The notes under the pieces: model-generated
What the model was told of the DNA's origin: nothing
Seen by the model: the letters and a program-made list of their open reading frames with translations, nothing else
Database searches by the model: none
Source of the DNA: JAYYPW01 sp036128855
GTDB lineage: Bacteria; Pseudomonadota; Gammaproteobacteria; Comchoanobacterales; Comchoanobacteraceae
Length of the DNA: 64,000 nucleotides
NCBI GenBank assembly: GCA_036128855.1
Contig: JAYYPW010000013.1
Coordinates: 124,001 to 188,000 of the forward strand
Direction: 5' to 3'
Shown here: piece by piece, positions 47,451 to 56,428 of the stretch
How positions within the stretch are numbered: the stretch's first letter is position 1
How the letters are laid out: each line of letters begins with the position of its first letter
Translations under genes and position numbers: made by a program

Positions 47451-47473
47451 GATCGATTAACACCAGGTTTAAT

Positions 47474-48202
47474 CTAGGCAATAAAGGTTTGATGTAAAAC
47501 AATACCAGTTGCGGTTGCTACGTTAAGCGTAGTAAATTTTTTGTTCACAGCGATTTTAAACTGTGCATCACATTGAGATAACACCAATGGTCGCACCCCT
47601 TTCTCTTCTCCACCCATAACCCAAGCGACTGAACGGTCCATATCAGCTTTATCCAAGGTGTCAGGAGCATATTCTGATGTAGCATAAACCCAAAGACCAT
47701 TTTTCTTAAGCAATCCTATTGCCCGCACAAGATTCTTAACTTTAATAAGTGGTACAAGCGCACAAGCACCTGAGGATACTTTAGCAACAACTGGCGTTAT
47801 ACCAACTGCGTTGCGATCAGGAACTATTATTGCGTGCACACCAAAAGCCGCAGCAGATCGAAAACAAGCACCTAAGTTTTGGGGATCTTGGACTTGGTCT
47901 AAAATCAAAATTCTCAAATGAACTTCTTTCTTTCTTAGTTTTACTACCAAATCATCAAGGCTCATGGTGGGAAAGTGACGTATACTTATCACAACACCTT
48001 GATGCACCAAAGAACCAACCATAGATTCCAAACTGTCTAGGCTAACTTGTTCACAAGAAAATCGTCTATTTTTGGAGTCAGGAAGAATCTCATCGAGCCT
48101 ACGAGATAGCTTGCCTGCATAGTAAAATCTATCAACGAGCTCGGAATAATTTTGCAAAAAGGCGCGGACCATGTTGATCCCGCATAAATATTTATTTTGC
48201 AT
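47474..48202 (-). CDS. rlmB: 23S rRNA (guanosine-2'-O)-methyltransferase RlmB
   Basis: RlmB is a SPOUT-class enzyme that methylates G2251 of 23S rRNA. The 242 residues have the N-terminal substrate-binding domain (CGINMVRAFL, then HQGVVISI) and the SpoU catalytic domain with motif 1 ILDQVQDPQNLGACFRSA, motif 2 WVMGGEEKGVRP and motif 3 KFTTLNVATATGIVLHQT (normally LNVSVAAGI). The common Ser-Val in motif 3 is Ala-Thr here. It lies upstream of the rpsFR promoter and divergent from dacA. Confidence 0.92.
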   Translation of the reverse strand: MQNKYLCGINMVRAFLQNYSELVDRFYYAGKLSRRLDEILPDSKNRRFSCEQVSLDSLESMVGSLVHQGVVISIRHFPTMSLDDLVVKLRKKEVHLRILILDQVQDPQNLGACFRSAAAFGVHAIIVPDRNAVGITPVVAKVSSGACALVPLIKVKNLVRAIGLLKKNGLWVYATSEYAPDTLDKADMDRSVAWVMGGEEKGVRPLVLSQCDAQFKIAVNKKFTTLNVATATGIVLHQTFIA

Positions 48203-48244
48203 GAATATAAAGCTCCCTACACGCGCACGATAAGATGCACAGTC

Positions 48245-48273
48245 TTGCTTCTAGAGACTAGGCAGTTTATGAT
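48245..48273 (+). promoter_or_regulatory. Probable sigma-70 promoter for dacA-lipB-lipA
   Basis: TTGCTT (48245-48250), a 17-base spacer and TATGAT (48268-48273) lie in the divergent gap between rlmB and dacA, 43 bases before ATG 48316. Confidence 0.5.
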
Positions 48274-48315
48274 AGTAATAAATTACTTAGAACGCAAGTC
48301 GCGTAATCACTTATT

Positions 48316-49494
48316 ATGTTATTATTTATCAAAAAAAACCACTGTATTCCCCTCATTCTAATCGTAGCTTACTCAGCCATGATTGCACAAGTTAAAGACT
48401 TATCTTACACAGCACATATACCAAAAATTGCTTCGACCAGCGCCATTCTTATAAATTCAAGTAGCAGTACGATACTCGCACAAAAAAACGCTCATGAGAA
48501 ACTCCCCCCAGCAAGCTTAACAAAAATACTTAGCTTGTATGTTATAGAGAATCTCCTTAAAAATGGCCACATACATCTTGAAGATAAAGTCAGGATTTCA
48601 AAAAAGGCTCGCTACATGGAAGGGTCTAGGATGTTTCTCGAACAAGATTCTTACGAAACTGTTGACAGCTTAATTGACGGACTTGTTGTCACCTCAGGCA
48701 ACGATGCCACTATCGCCCTTGCTGAGCATGTCGCAGGTAGTGAGGAAAGATTTGTCGAAATGATGAATCAAGCTGCAGAAGAGATTGGCATGCAAGATAG
48801 TCATTTTCAAAATGCCACTGGCTTACCTGATGAAAAACATTACAGCACCGCCTATGACCTGGGTCTCTTAGCGCATACCTTCAATGTCAAGCATCCTAGC
48901 TCAATGAAGAGACTCTCCAAAAAATGGCTCACCTACAATGGAATTAAACAACATAATCGCAACAGTTTACTCTGGCAAGACCCAGAAGTAACAGGCATGA
49001 AAACCGGATATACGAAAGAAGCAGGATTTTGTTTGATTACCAGCGCAAATAAGAAAAACAGCTTAATGATCACCGTAGTTCTAGGAGATAAAACAGAACA
49101 TTCACGAAACCAGAGCACCAATACCCTTTTACAATTCTCACAGAGAGCATTTGACCATATCACTTTCAAAAAAGACCCTGATATACAAAACAGTAAAGTT
49201 TGGTATGGATCAGAGAAAACTACTCGAGCTGTGCTACAAAAAGAGGTAACAATTAGCATCCCGAAGAAAGCAGATTCTATAGAGAAAAAAATAGAGGTTG
49301 CACAGAATGTATTTGCACCTTCATCAGAAAAAACAATCATTGGACAATATGAGCTGTATTATGATCACAAACAACTTATCTCTATCCCTCTTGTATTAGA
49401 AAAAAGTTTAAAACCAGGTAGTACTTTTGGTACAATACGTGATTACCTTCAGTATCAAGTTGAAAACATCATTCATGTTTTCTTTAATCTCTAG
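48316..49494 (+). CDS. dacA: D-alanyl-D-alanine carboxypeptidase (PBP5/6 family)
   Basis: This penicillin-binding protein removes the terminal D-Ala from peptidoglycan stem peptides in the periplasm. The 392 residues start with a signal sequence (CIPLILIVAYSAMIAQ). Active-site motifs: SLTK (SxxK) in PPASLTKILS, SGN in VVTSGNDAT and KTG in GMKTGYTKEAG. A PBP5 C-terminal domain and an amphipathic end (DYLQYQVENIIHVFF) follow, the usual inner-membrane anchor. It is followed by lipB after 2 bases. Confidence 0.94.
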   Translation: MLLFIKKNHCIPLILIVAYSAMIAQVKDLSYTAHIPKIASTSAILINSSSSTILAQKNAHEKLPPASLTKILSLYVIENLLKNGHIHLEDKVRISKKARYMEGSRMFLEQDSYETVDSLIDGLVVTSGNDATIALAEHVAGSEERFVEMMNQAAEEIGMQDSHFQNATGLPDEKHYSTAYDLGLLAHTFNVKHPSSMKRLSKKWLTYNGIKQHNRNSLLWQDPEVTGMKTGYTKEAGFCLITSANKKNSLMITVVLGDKTEHSRNQSTNTLLQFSQRAFDHITFKKDPDIQNSKVWYGSEKTTRAVLQKEVTISIPKKADSIEKKIEVAQNVFAPSSEKTIIGQYELYYDHKQLISIPLVLEKSLKPGSTFGTIRDYLQYQVENIIHVFFNL

Positions 49495-49496
49495 AT

Positions 49497-50237
49497 ATGC
49501 CAGATCTTGACCTTTCCAAACTTAGCGAACCAGACAATATACCGCAACAGCTTAGAAAAAAAACTATAATCGCCAAGCTGGGCAAGCAAGAATATTTAGA
49601 CACCCAGGTTGCAATGCAAAACTATACAAAAAAAAGGTTACGAGGAGATCCCAATCAGATATGGCTAGTTGAACACCCTCCAGTGTTTACTCAAGGCAAA
49701 TCAAGCAAAGATACAGATATACTCAAAAAGCTCCCAGCGCCTTTAGTAAATACAGATCGGGGCGGTCAGATCACATACCATGGACCAGGTCAACTGGTAG
49801 TGTATTACATGATTAATCTAAAAGAAAAGGCTGACTTTGGCTTAAAAAACCTTGTCGATAATCTAGAAGAAACAATACTCCATATACTGGATTTTTATGA
49901 CTTAAAAGGATATAATGACCCCAAAAATAGAGGTATATATCTCAACAATCGTAAAATTGCCTCTATTGGGCTACGGGTTAAAAACCATTGTAGTTACCAT
50001 GGCTTTGCGTTAAATGTTAATATGGACCTATCACCTTTTGAAGCGATAAACCCTTGTGGAGTTTCACAAAATATGACACAAATTGCCGATCACCACGTCA
50101 AAACGTCAACCATTGTTACGGTATGCTTACAAGCTTTAAAGACCACATTAACAGCATTCTCCCCTTTTTGTATATTAACCGCGCCAATTAACAAGGAAAG
50201 CCATTATGTCAGTAACGACAAACAAATCTCGTGGTAA
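49497..50237 (+). CDS. lipB: Octanoyl-ACP:protein octanoyltransferase LipB
   Basis: LipB transfers octanoate from acyl carrier protein to lipoyl domains, the first step of lipoate synthesis. The 246-residue protein has WLVEHPPVFTQGKS, RGGQITYHGPGQLVVY, RKIASIGLRVKNHCSYHG (Lys of the active site) and the catalytic Cys in NPCG. The N-terminus carries about 25 extra residues relative to E. coli. It overlaps lipA by 32 bases, so the two steps are translationally linked. Confidence 0.94.
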   Translation: MPDLDLSKLSEPDNIPQQLRKKTIIAKLGKQEYLDTQVAMQNYTKKRLRGDPNQIWLVEHPPVFTQGKSSKDTDILKKLPAPLVNTDRGGQITYHGPGQLVVYYMINLKEKADFGLKNLVDNLEETILHILDFYDLKGYNDPKNRGIYLNNRKIASIGLRVKNHCSYHGFALNVNMDLSPFEAINPCGVSQNMTQIADHHVKTSTIVTVCLQALKTTLTAFSPFCILTAPINKESHYVSNDKQISW

Positions 50238-51147
50238 AGAAAAACTACAACGTATACCGATTAAAATACCAGTAACAAAGGAAGCATTACCTAAACCAGA
50301 ATGGATCAAAATTCAGCTTCCGAGGGATAACTCAGTTTCATTACTAAAACAAAAACTTCGAAAACATAAACTCGTCACAGTATGTGAAGAGGCCACTTGC
50401 CCCAATCTACATGAATGTTTTAGTCATGGCACTGCGACATTTATGATTATGGGTGATAAATGCACTCGACGTTGTAGTTTTTGTGATGTCGCTCATGGTA
50501 GACCTAACCCACTAGATGAGTCTGAACCACAGAAACTTGCTGAAGTTATAAGTGACATGCAGCTGAAATACGTAGTAATAACTTCCGTTGATCGGGATGA
50601 TTTACGCGATGGGGGCGCACAACATTTTGTAAACTGTATGCAAGCAATACGTAAACGCGTTCCAAGTATACAAATTGAGATATTAGTGCCTGACTTTCGT
50701 GGCAGGCTAAACAAAGCATTAGCAATATTTGATCAAGAGCAACCGGATGTATTCAACCATAATATTGAAACAGTCCCTCATCTATATAAACAAGCAAGAC
50801 CTGGCTCTGACTACCAGCATTCGCTAAACTTACTTGCAGAGTTTAAAAAAAACCACCCACATATTCCGACAAAATCTGGATTAATGTTAGGGCTTGGAGA
50901 AACTGATAACCAAGTTATAGAAACACTTTATGATCTTAGATCGCATAATGTTGATAGAGTCACACTTGGACAATACCTTGCACCATCTGCTTATCATCTT
51001 CCTGTAAGTCGCTACGTACACCCAGATGTATTTAAAACATTTGCCAATGAAGCTAAGCGTATCGGGTTCTCTCATGTCGCAAGTGGCCCCCTAGTGCGTT
51101 CGTCATATCACGCAGATCAACAAGCACAGGGACACGTTGTACAGTAG
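50206..51147 (+). CDS. lipA: Lipoyl synthase LipA
   Basis: LipA is a radical SAM enzyme that inserts two sulfurs into protein-bound octanoate. The 313 residues contain both iron-sulfur cluster motifs: the auxiliary cluster CEEATCPNLHEC and the radical SAM CTRRCSFCDV. Later segments VTSVDRDDLRDGGAQHF, LMLGLGETDNQV and the C-terminal Ser ligand region (GPLVRSSYHADQ) are standard. It directly follows lipB, its pathway partner. Confidence 0.96.
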   Translation: MSVTTNKSRGKEKLQRIPIKIPVTKEALPKPEWIKIQLPRDNSVSLLKQKLRKHKLVTVCEEATCPNLHECFSHGTATFMIMGDKCTRRCSFCDVAHGRPNPLDESEPQKLAEVISDMQLKYVVITSVDRDDLRDGGAQHFVNCMQAIRKRVPSIQIEILVPDFRGRLNKALAIFDQEQPDVFNHNIETVPHLYKQARPGSDYQHSLNLLAEFKKNHPHIPTKSGLMLGLGETDNQVIETLYDLRSHNVDRVTLGQYLAPSAYHLPVSRYVHPDVFKTFANEAKRIGFSHVASGPLVRSSYHADQQAQGHVVQ

Positions 51148-51159
51148 AGAAAGCTTGTT

Positions 51160-52539
51160 ATGATCACAGAGATATTAGAATTTGTAAAAATACACCCTGA
51201 ATATGGCATGATCATTGCATTTGGTTTAGCAATGCTCGAATCACTGCCAGTATTAGGAAGTTTTATACCAGGATTTTTAACCATGCCTCCAATCGGATGG
51301 CTCATTGCTACGCACGTACTGCCAGCAGCTGAAACACTATCACTCATTCTAATAGGAGGAGTAATAGGAGATTATTTGGGCTTTTTACTTGGATTACACT
51401 GTAAAGATCACGTCAAAGCCATCGCAGGGCATTATAAAAAGTCAGCATGGCTTGAAGTGGGAGAAAGTTTTGTAACCCGCTATGGCGTCTACAGCATTAT
51501 CATAGGTAGATTTATCGGACCATTAAGAAGCTCTATCCCATTATTCGCAGGTATATTAAATATGCGCAGTCGGGATTTTCTTATAGCAGCGGTACCATCT
51601 GTTCTGCTATGGGCATTGATTCATATATCACCTGGATTCTTTTTAGCATGGTTCGATTGGGACATCATGTCACCTCAAGTAGGACTTGCAGCTGGCTGCA
51701 TTATAACAATTGTTGCAGCAGTTGCTATTGATTGTGGTAGATTCTACCTACTAAAGTCAATCACAAAAATATTAGCTAAATCAGACGAACATCAGATCTC
51801 ACCATTTTATGCTCCATATGTAAGAATATTTAGTTACTTACTTGCAAGTTTAGCAAGTATAGTTCTAGCGGTAAGCCAAAGCATGCAGCCAATAAACCTA
51901 GCCATATTACATTTTATGTACTCCATACAGTCGGTTCCATTTTTATATTTAGCACTCGCAATGTCAAACCTTGCAGAAACCGCACAAATCACAGGATTAT
52001 TTTTAATAGTTGCTCTCATCCTTTTTAACAACCGCTTATACAAATCACTGATACTTTTCAGCACTACATATTGTATGACATTCTGTTTTATAACCGTTCT
52101 TAAATTCATCACACAAATAAAAAGACCTGAGCTTGCAAGTCATTATCTCTCTTTGTATTCATTTCCAAGTGGTCATACTGGACTAGCCATTCCGTTTGTT
52201 ATCACGTTGTTACCTATCCTAAGTTCAAGAAAATTCACTCAAGCATGTCTTATACTCTGCATGGTTATTACCCCTTTTACACGGCTGTACCTTGGCGCAC
52301 ACTGGTGCACTGATATTATTGCAAGTATAACTATAGCCTGTTTTTGCATCGTGACAACGCCCGTTGCTACCCGTATTTGCAGATCGAATTATTTGGACAC
52401 AAAATCCCCGCAACTTATTCGCAAAGCTGCAGATGAAATAACACTCACTCTTCTAGTTTACTGTGCACTCGTTACAATAATCTCATTTGTTATTGGACAC
52501 CTTAATGCGGGAGCTTACTACTATGCCAACTCATTCTAA
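51160..52539 (+). CDS. DedA-PAP2 phosphatase fusion membrane protein
   Basis: This 459-residue protein joins two lipid-related domains. Residues about 1-200 are DedA (SNARE-associated): LESLPVLGSFIPGF, then a reentrant region, VTRYGVYSIIIGRFIGPLRS. Residues about 225-440 are a PAP2 phosphatase with KFITQIKRP (motif 1), FPSGHTG (motif 2) and TRLYLGAHWCTDI (motif 3), so the catalytic residues are intact. DedA proteins flip or recycle lipid carriers; PAP2 removes phosphate from undecaprenyl diphosphate or phosphatidate. Such fusions are known in gammaproteobacteria. The next gene starts inside its 3' end. Confidence 0.9.
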   Translation: MITEILEFVKIHPEYGMIIAFGLAMLESLPVLGSFIPGFLTMPPIGWLIATHVLPAAETLSLILIGGVIGDYLGFLLGLHCKDHVKAIAGHYKKSAWLEVGESFVTRYGVYSIIIGRFIGPLRSSIPLFAGILNMRSRDFLIAAVPSVLLWALIHISPGFFLAWFDWDIMSPQVGLAAGCIITIVAAVAIDCGRFYLLKSITKILAKSDEHQISPFYAPYVRIFSYLLASLASIVLAVSQSMQPINLAILHFMYSIQSVPFLYLALAMSNLAETAQITGLFLIVALILFNNRLYKSLILFSTTYCMTFCFITVLKFITQIKRPELASHYLSLYSFPSGHTGLAIPFVITLLPILSSRKFTQACLILCMVITPFTRLYLGAHWCTDIIASITIACFCIVTTPVATRICRSNYLDTKSPQLIRKAADEITLTLLVYCALVTIISFVIGHLNAGAYYYANSF

Positions 52540-53521
52540 AACAGCATTTTTATTCACTGGTCAAGGAGCACAGTGGGAACACATGGGGTACGCATTAAGT
52601 ATTTCCATACCGCACATAAAAAGTAAGCTTCAGTTTTGCATAGATTATCTACAAAAAAAATATTCTATTGACTTACAATCAGTAATAGAAAAGTCTGCCA
52701 CAAGCTGCGACATACACCAAACTTTGTATACACAGCCAGCTTTGGTAATGTTTGAAATTGCATGTGCAAACTTTCTTATTGAACAAGGTATCAAAGCAGA
52801 CTATGTTATCGGCCATAGCGTCGGTGAAATAGCAGCAAGTCACATAGCTGGATTTTACACACTTGAAAACACTTTAGACTTAATAGCTAATAGAAGTCAG
52901 CTCATGCAGAGTCTACCAAAACAAGGTAGTATGCTTGCATGTATATGCGATTTAAATACAGTAAAAGTCTTACTAAACTCAAACCCAACCTATTCGCAAG
53001 ACATTCAAATTGCCGGCATTAACAGCCCTAAACAAACTATCGTATCCGGTAAAAGTACAAGCTTAGATCAATTTAGCCAAAAACTAAAAGACTCCGGAAT
53101 TAAGACTATTCCTTTACAAGTATCGCATGCATTTCATTCTAAACTCATGCAGCCAATATTAGAGAGTTTTCATAAAAAAACCAAAAAGCTCTCTATCTTA
53201 AAACAAAAAGAATACCCTACACTATTATTGAATCAATTTGGAGAAGAGGCTACAGCGCTAAATCTTACATCCGATTACTGGTGCCAACAAATTATCCAAC
53301 CTGTTAACTTCATTGCTTGTATAGAAAATGCATATAAGTGTGGTGTAAGAAAGTTTATTGAGGTGGGACCACAACCAATACTCACCAAATTAAGTCAAAA
53401 AATACTATCTCAAGAGCAAGATGTTGTCTTTGCATACTGCTCGGATGCAAAGAATCCTGTAAAGTGTCTCCAACAAACTCTATCTTTACACAATTTATCA
53501 GCCAACATCGAGCACGTTTAA
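52523..53521 (+). CDS. Stand-alone malonyl-type acyltransferase, polyketide-synthase AT-like (FabD superfamily)
   Basis: This 332-residue acyltransferase transfers an acyl group, probably malonyl, from CoA to an acyl carrier protein. It has FLFTGQGAQ at the N-terminus, GHSVGE with nucleophile Ser99, and VSHAFHS (200-206) with catalytic His205. The HAFH motif is typical of malonyl-specific PKS AT domains; FabD has VPSH at this place. The usual Arg of the substrate pocket is expected in IANRSQLMQ. ATG 52523 is chosen for the GGGAG site 9 bases upstream. It could serve as the only FabD or in a special lipid pathway. Confidence 0.85.
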   Translation: MPTHSKTAFLFTGQGAQWEHMGYALSISIPHIKSKLQFCIDYLQKKYSIDLQSVIEKSATSCDIHQTLYTQPALVMFEIACANFLIEQGIKADYVIGHSVGEIAASHIAGFYTLENTLDLIANRSQLMQSLPKQGSMLACICDLNTVKVLLNSNPTYSQDIQIAGINSPKQTIVSGKSTSLDQFSQKLKDSGIKTIPLQVSHAFHSKLMQPILESFHKKTKKLSILKQKEYPTLLLNQFGEEATALNLTSDYWCQQIIQPVNFIACIENAYKCGVRKFIEVGPQPILTKLSQKILSQEQDVVFAYCSDAKNPVKCLQQTLSLHNLSANIEHV

Positions 53522-53583
53522 AAAAAACAGTTTTTTTATAAAAATTAGTCTATATATTTCCACGAGAAAATATTAACTTTTTT

Positions 53584-55545
53584 ATGATGTTTGAATCCAC
53601 TAGATTATATGAAGCTTTTGCAAATCTTGGACCTGTTATAGATGAACGTGTATCTAATAAAAACGTCTTAAGAGTATTTGAAAACAATTACAAAAAACAT
53701 CCTCAGTTAGAATCTCTATTTAGTCGTGAAGATATAGAATATAAAAACTGGCAAAGTATAACTTGGCAAGAATATGCAAATCAAGCGCATCTTGTTGCAT
53801 CTGCATTAATCAAATTAGGTATAAAAAAAGAGGATATTATTCCTATTATAAGCCGTAACCGTGCTGAACATAATATCAGTGACATTGCTATACTATACGC
53901 TGGCGGCATACCCAGTTCTTTGTACCCGACACTGAAATCTTGTCAGCTTTTGAGTATTCTAAAAATCACAAAGAGTAGTTTGATCTTCATAGATACAAAA
54001 ACCATGCTAGACCAAGTATTAGCAATTAAAGATGAATTGCCACATTTAAAGCAAATTGTAACTTTTGAACCATGTCACAAGATACAATCAAACATTCATG
54101 TACATAGCTGGGAAGAATTTTTAGATATTGGAAAAAAACACTACATAAAATGTAAAGATATTCTCGAACAAGCAGCACATAAAATTCAACCACACGACCT
54201 TGCATGTATATTATTTACATCAGGAACTACCGGTGAGCCTAAAGGCGTATGTATTTCACATGAAAATATATTATGGACTATTGAGAGCTATCTAAATAGT
54301 ACAGGAATACTTAACCCTAAACCTAGAATGATCTCTTATCTGCCAATGGCTCATATTACAGAACGAGTTGCACATCACTATCATAGTATCGCACGCTTAG
54401 GACAATTATATTTTGCGTTAGAGGTAGCTGATGTTAAGTTAGTCCTGCCAACTGCAAAACCAACACTGTTTTTTGCAGTACCAAGAGTTTGGGAAAAATT
54501 CCACAATGGTATGCTGGATAAAATTCACCATTCAGGCAAAGAATCATTAATATCATATGCTATTGAAAATGGTATGCGAAAAGTAACCTGTGAACAACTA
54601 GAGCAGCCCATTCCATTACTTGTCTATATACAACATATATTTTTCACTTGGCTTATTTTTAATAAAATGAAAAAAACACTTGGATTAGATAAAACGGAGA
54701 TTTTTGGTAGTGGAGCTGCACCTTTAGATCCAGAAGTACATAAATTTTTCCATGCAATTGATATACCAATTACAGAGGTTTACGGGTTAACAGAGAACAC
54801 AGCACCTGCCCTATCCAACTATCCTAAAGACCGTGTTGATAAACTAAGAACACTCGTAGCGAAACACCATGCTAAACTACCAAAGAACACTAATACTATA
54901 GGTACAGTGGGTTATCCAATACCTGGCACAAGAGTAAAAGTCAATAAAGACGGTGAACTGTTAATTAAAGGCAAACATATTTTCACTAAATACTATAATA
55001 ACCCAAAAGCAACAGAGGAAGCATTTACCCTAGATGGATGGTTTAAAACAGGAGATATTGGAAAAACCCTCGATAATGGCATGTTTCAAATTATAGCAAG
55101 AAAGAAAGAGCTTATAATCACCTCAGGAGGAAAAAATATTGCGCCTGTAGAAGTGGAAAACATGTTGAAAAAACTTAAACTCATAGGTAGTGTTTGTGTA
55201 ATTGGAGACAGAAGGCATTATCTAACCGCCCTAATCACACTAAATCACGAAGGCGGTGCACAAACGTGGGCCAAAAAAAACAAAGTTGATTCTGAAGATG
55301 TAGGTAAGCTTACTGAAAACCCAAAAGTATATGAGACAGTTTATCAACATATTGAAAAAATAAACAGCATGCTGGCTAGAGTACAACAAATTAAAAAATT
55401 CACATTACTAAAAAACACATGGACACCAGAGACCGGGGAACTAACGCCAACGCTGAAATTAAAACGATTTTACATAGAAGAGAAATATAACACTGAAATT
55501 GAAAAAATGTATCAAGGTGACCATGAATCTGATCAAGCTGCATAA
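53584..55545 (+). CDS. Long-chain acyl-CoA synthetase (AMP-binding, bubblegum/FAA type)
   Basis: This ANL-superfamily ligase activates long-chain fatty acids as acyl-AMP then acyl-CoA. The 653 residues have the P-loop LFTSGTTGEPKG (210-221), SYLPMAHITERVAHHYHS, EVYGLTENTAPA (motif A5), GWFKTGDIG, and the hinge and catalytic Lys region near RKKELIITSGGKNIAP. The pattern is of the FAA1/ACSBG group rather than E. coli FadD. It is 62 bases downstream of the acyltransferase gene. Use of host fatty acids is an attractive inference. Confidence 0.9.
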   Translation: MMFESTRLYEAFANLGPVIDERVSNKNVLRVFENNYKKHPQLESLFSREDIEYKNWQSITWQEYANQAHLVASALIKLGIKKEDIIPIISRNRAEHNISDIAILYAGGIPSSLYPTLKSCQLLSILKITKSSLIFIDTKTMLDQVLAIKDELPHLKQIVTFEPCHKIQSNIHVHSWEEFLDIGKKHYIKCKDILEQAAHKIQPHDLACILFTSGTTGEPKGVCISHENILWTIESYLNSTGILNPKPRMISYLPMAHITERVAHHYHSIARLGQLYFALEVADVKLVLPTAKPTLFFAVPRVWEKFHNGMLDKIHHSGKESLISYAIENGMRKVTCEQLEQPIPLLVYIQHIFFTWLIFNKMKKTLGLDKTEIFGSGAAPLDPEVHKFFHAIDIPITEVYGLTENTAPALSNYPKDRVDKLRTLVAKHHAKLPKNTNTIGTVGYPIPGTRVKVNKDGELLIKGKHIFTKYYNNPKATEEAFTLDGWFKTGDIGKTLDNGMFQIIARKKELIITSGGKNIAPVEVENMLKKLKLIGSVCVIGDRRHYLTALITLNHEGGAQTWAKKNKVDSEDVGKLTENPKVYETVYQHIEKINSMLARVQQIKKFTLLKNTWTPETGELTPTLKLKRFYIEEKYNTEIEKMYQGDHESDQAA

Positions 55546-55584
55546 TTAAGGAATTTTTAGCTTATAAGCGTTGTTTTCAAAATT

Positions 55585-55615
55585 CTATGTGCTAGTATAA
55601 AAAAAACCCACATAG
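55585..55615 (+). promoter_or_regulatory. Inverted repeat around a probable -10 element
   Basis: CTATGTG (55585-55591) and CACATAG (55609-55615) form a perfect 7-base inverted repeat. The segment between them contains TATAAA, a candidate -10 box for the gene at 55623. Either an operator or a 5' hairpin is possible; the evidence is positional only. Confidence 0.35.
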
Positions 55616-55622
55616 CAATTAC

Positions 55623-56357
55623 ATGAGTAAAAACAAGTTCCACCTTCACTATCTTAAACAGCTAAAAGAATCCGTACTTATCCAGGAAAATCATAAGAAA
55701 ATCGTTTATCTGTCTTTGTTTCTTAGTTGGGTAAGTGTTATTTTCCTATTTTTTTCAAAGTGGCCTGTCATTGCAAGTATCATTTTTAGCGTTATTTTTA
55801 TTATACACGGGTTTTTACTAGGTATGGACTCTGTCTTTGCACATCAAGTAGAAGAGCGCATTACGCGAATACCAGATAATGAGGCAGAGATAAGTAAAAG
55901 ACGTAATCTTGCCTACCGAGTAGTAAGCGACATAAAAGCAAAGTGTCCTGAAAAATACGAAGATGATGAGCAAATATTTGATGGCCTAGAAGAGAGCATA
56001 TATCCTCGAGATTTAGCCGAAGCAGCTCCAAAAGTATTTAAACGAACTGGAGAAGTTCTAAAAGCAGAGTTAGGAACTGAAACAGTTGAACCACCAATTT
56101 TAGCTGAATCACTCTTCTGCAACCCTTGGGAAAAGAAAAATATACTAGGTAAGAACACTGTCAGTGAGTGTGAAAAACACTACAAAAGCGACAGCTGGAA
56201 ACCCAGCATGCGAGAAGAAATAGTAAGCTTACTAAGTAAAGATCATGAGCAAATCGAAGATTACGTAGACGCCATTAATAACGATACATATACAGAAAAC
56301 TCAAGGATTCAATGGCATCAAGCGTGGAAAAAAGTTTTAGGGCCCGCAAATACATAA
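55623..56357 (+). CDS. Unknown membrane protein with two N-terminal helices
   Basis: I do not recognise this 244-residue protein. Two closely spaced hydrophobic helices lie at about residues 27-45 and 48-67, forming a hairpin, followed by a 175-residue charged, probably cytoplasmic domain containing EERITRIPDNEAEISKRRN and a Trp-rich end (IQWHQAWKKVLG). No signal peptide cleavage site is evident. It lies 71 bases before another unknown membrane protein on the same strand. Hairpin-plus-soluble-domain proteins can be inserted in host membranes by intracellular bacteria, but nothing in the sequence proves that. Confidence 0.55.
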   Translation: MSKNKFHLHYLKQLKESVLIQENHKKIVYLSLFLSWVSVIFLFFSKWPVIASIIFSVIFIIHGFLLGMDSVFAHQVEERITRIPDNEAEISKRRNLAYRVVSDIKAKCPEKYEDDEQIFDGLEESIYPRDLAEAAPKVFKRTGEVLKAELGTETVEPPILAESLFCNPWEKKNILGKNTVSECEKHYKSDSWKPSMREEIVSLLSKDHEQIEDYVDAINNDTYTENSRIQWHQAWKKVLGPANT

Positions 56358-56428
56358 ATTTAATAATTTAATACTACATTCATACAAATATCTTTGCTAC
56401 ACTAATTTTTTAGGTTATCAAGGCTTAC

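Noticed and set aside
47441..47470. GATTAA/TTAATC hairpin followed by a T-run, downstream of rlmB
   Set aside because: The stem is six AT-rich pairs and the T-run begins seven bases later; the T-run is better explained as part of the rpsFR promoter spacer.
56360..56385. TTTAAT repeats before 56429 resembling a PmrA-type TTAAT tandem box
   Set aside because: The two TTAAT units are 8 bases apart, not the 11 of the known Legionella/Coxiella box, and AT-rich spacers produce such repeats by chance.
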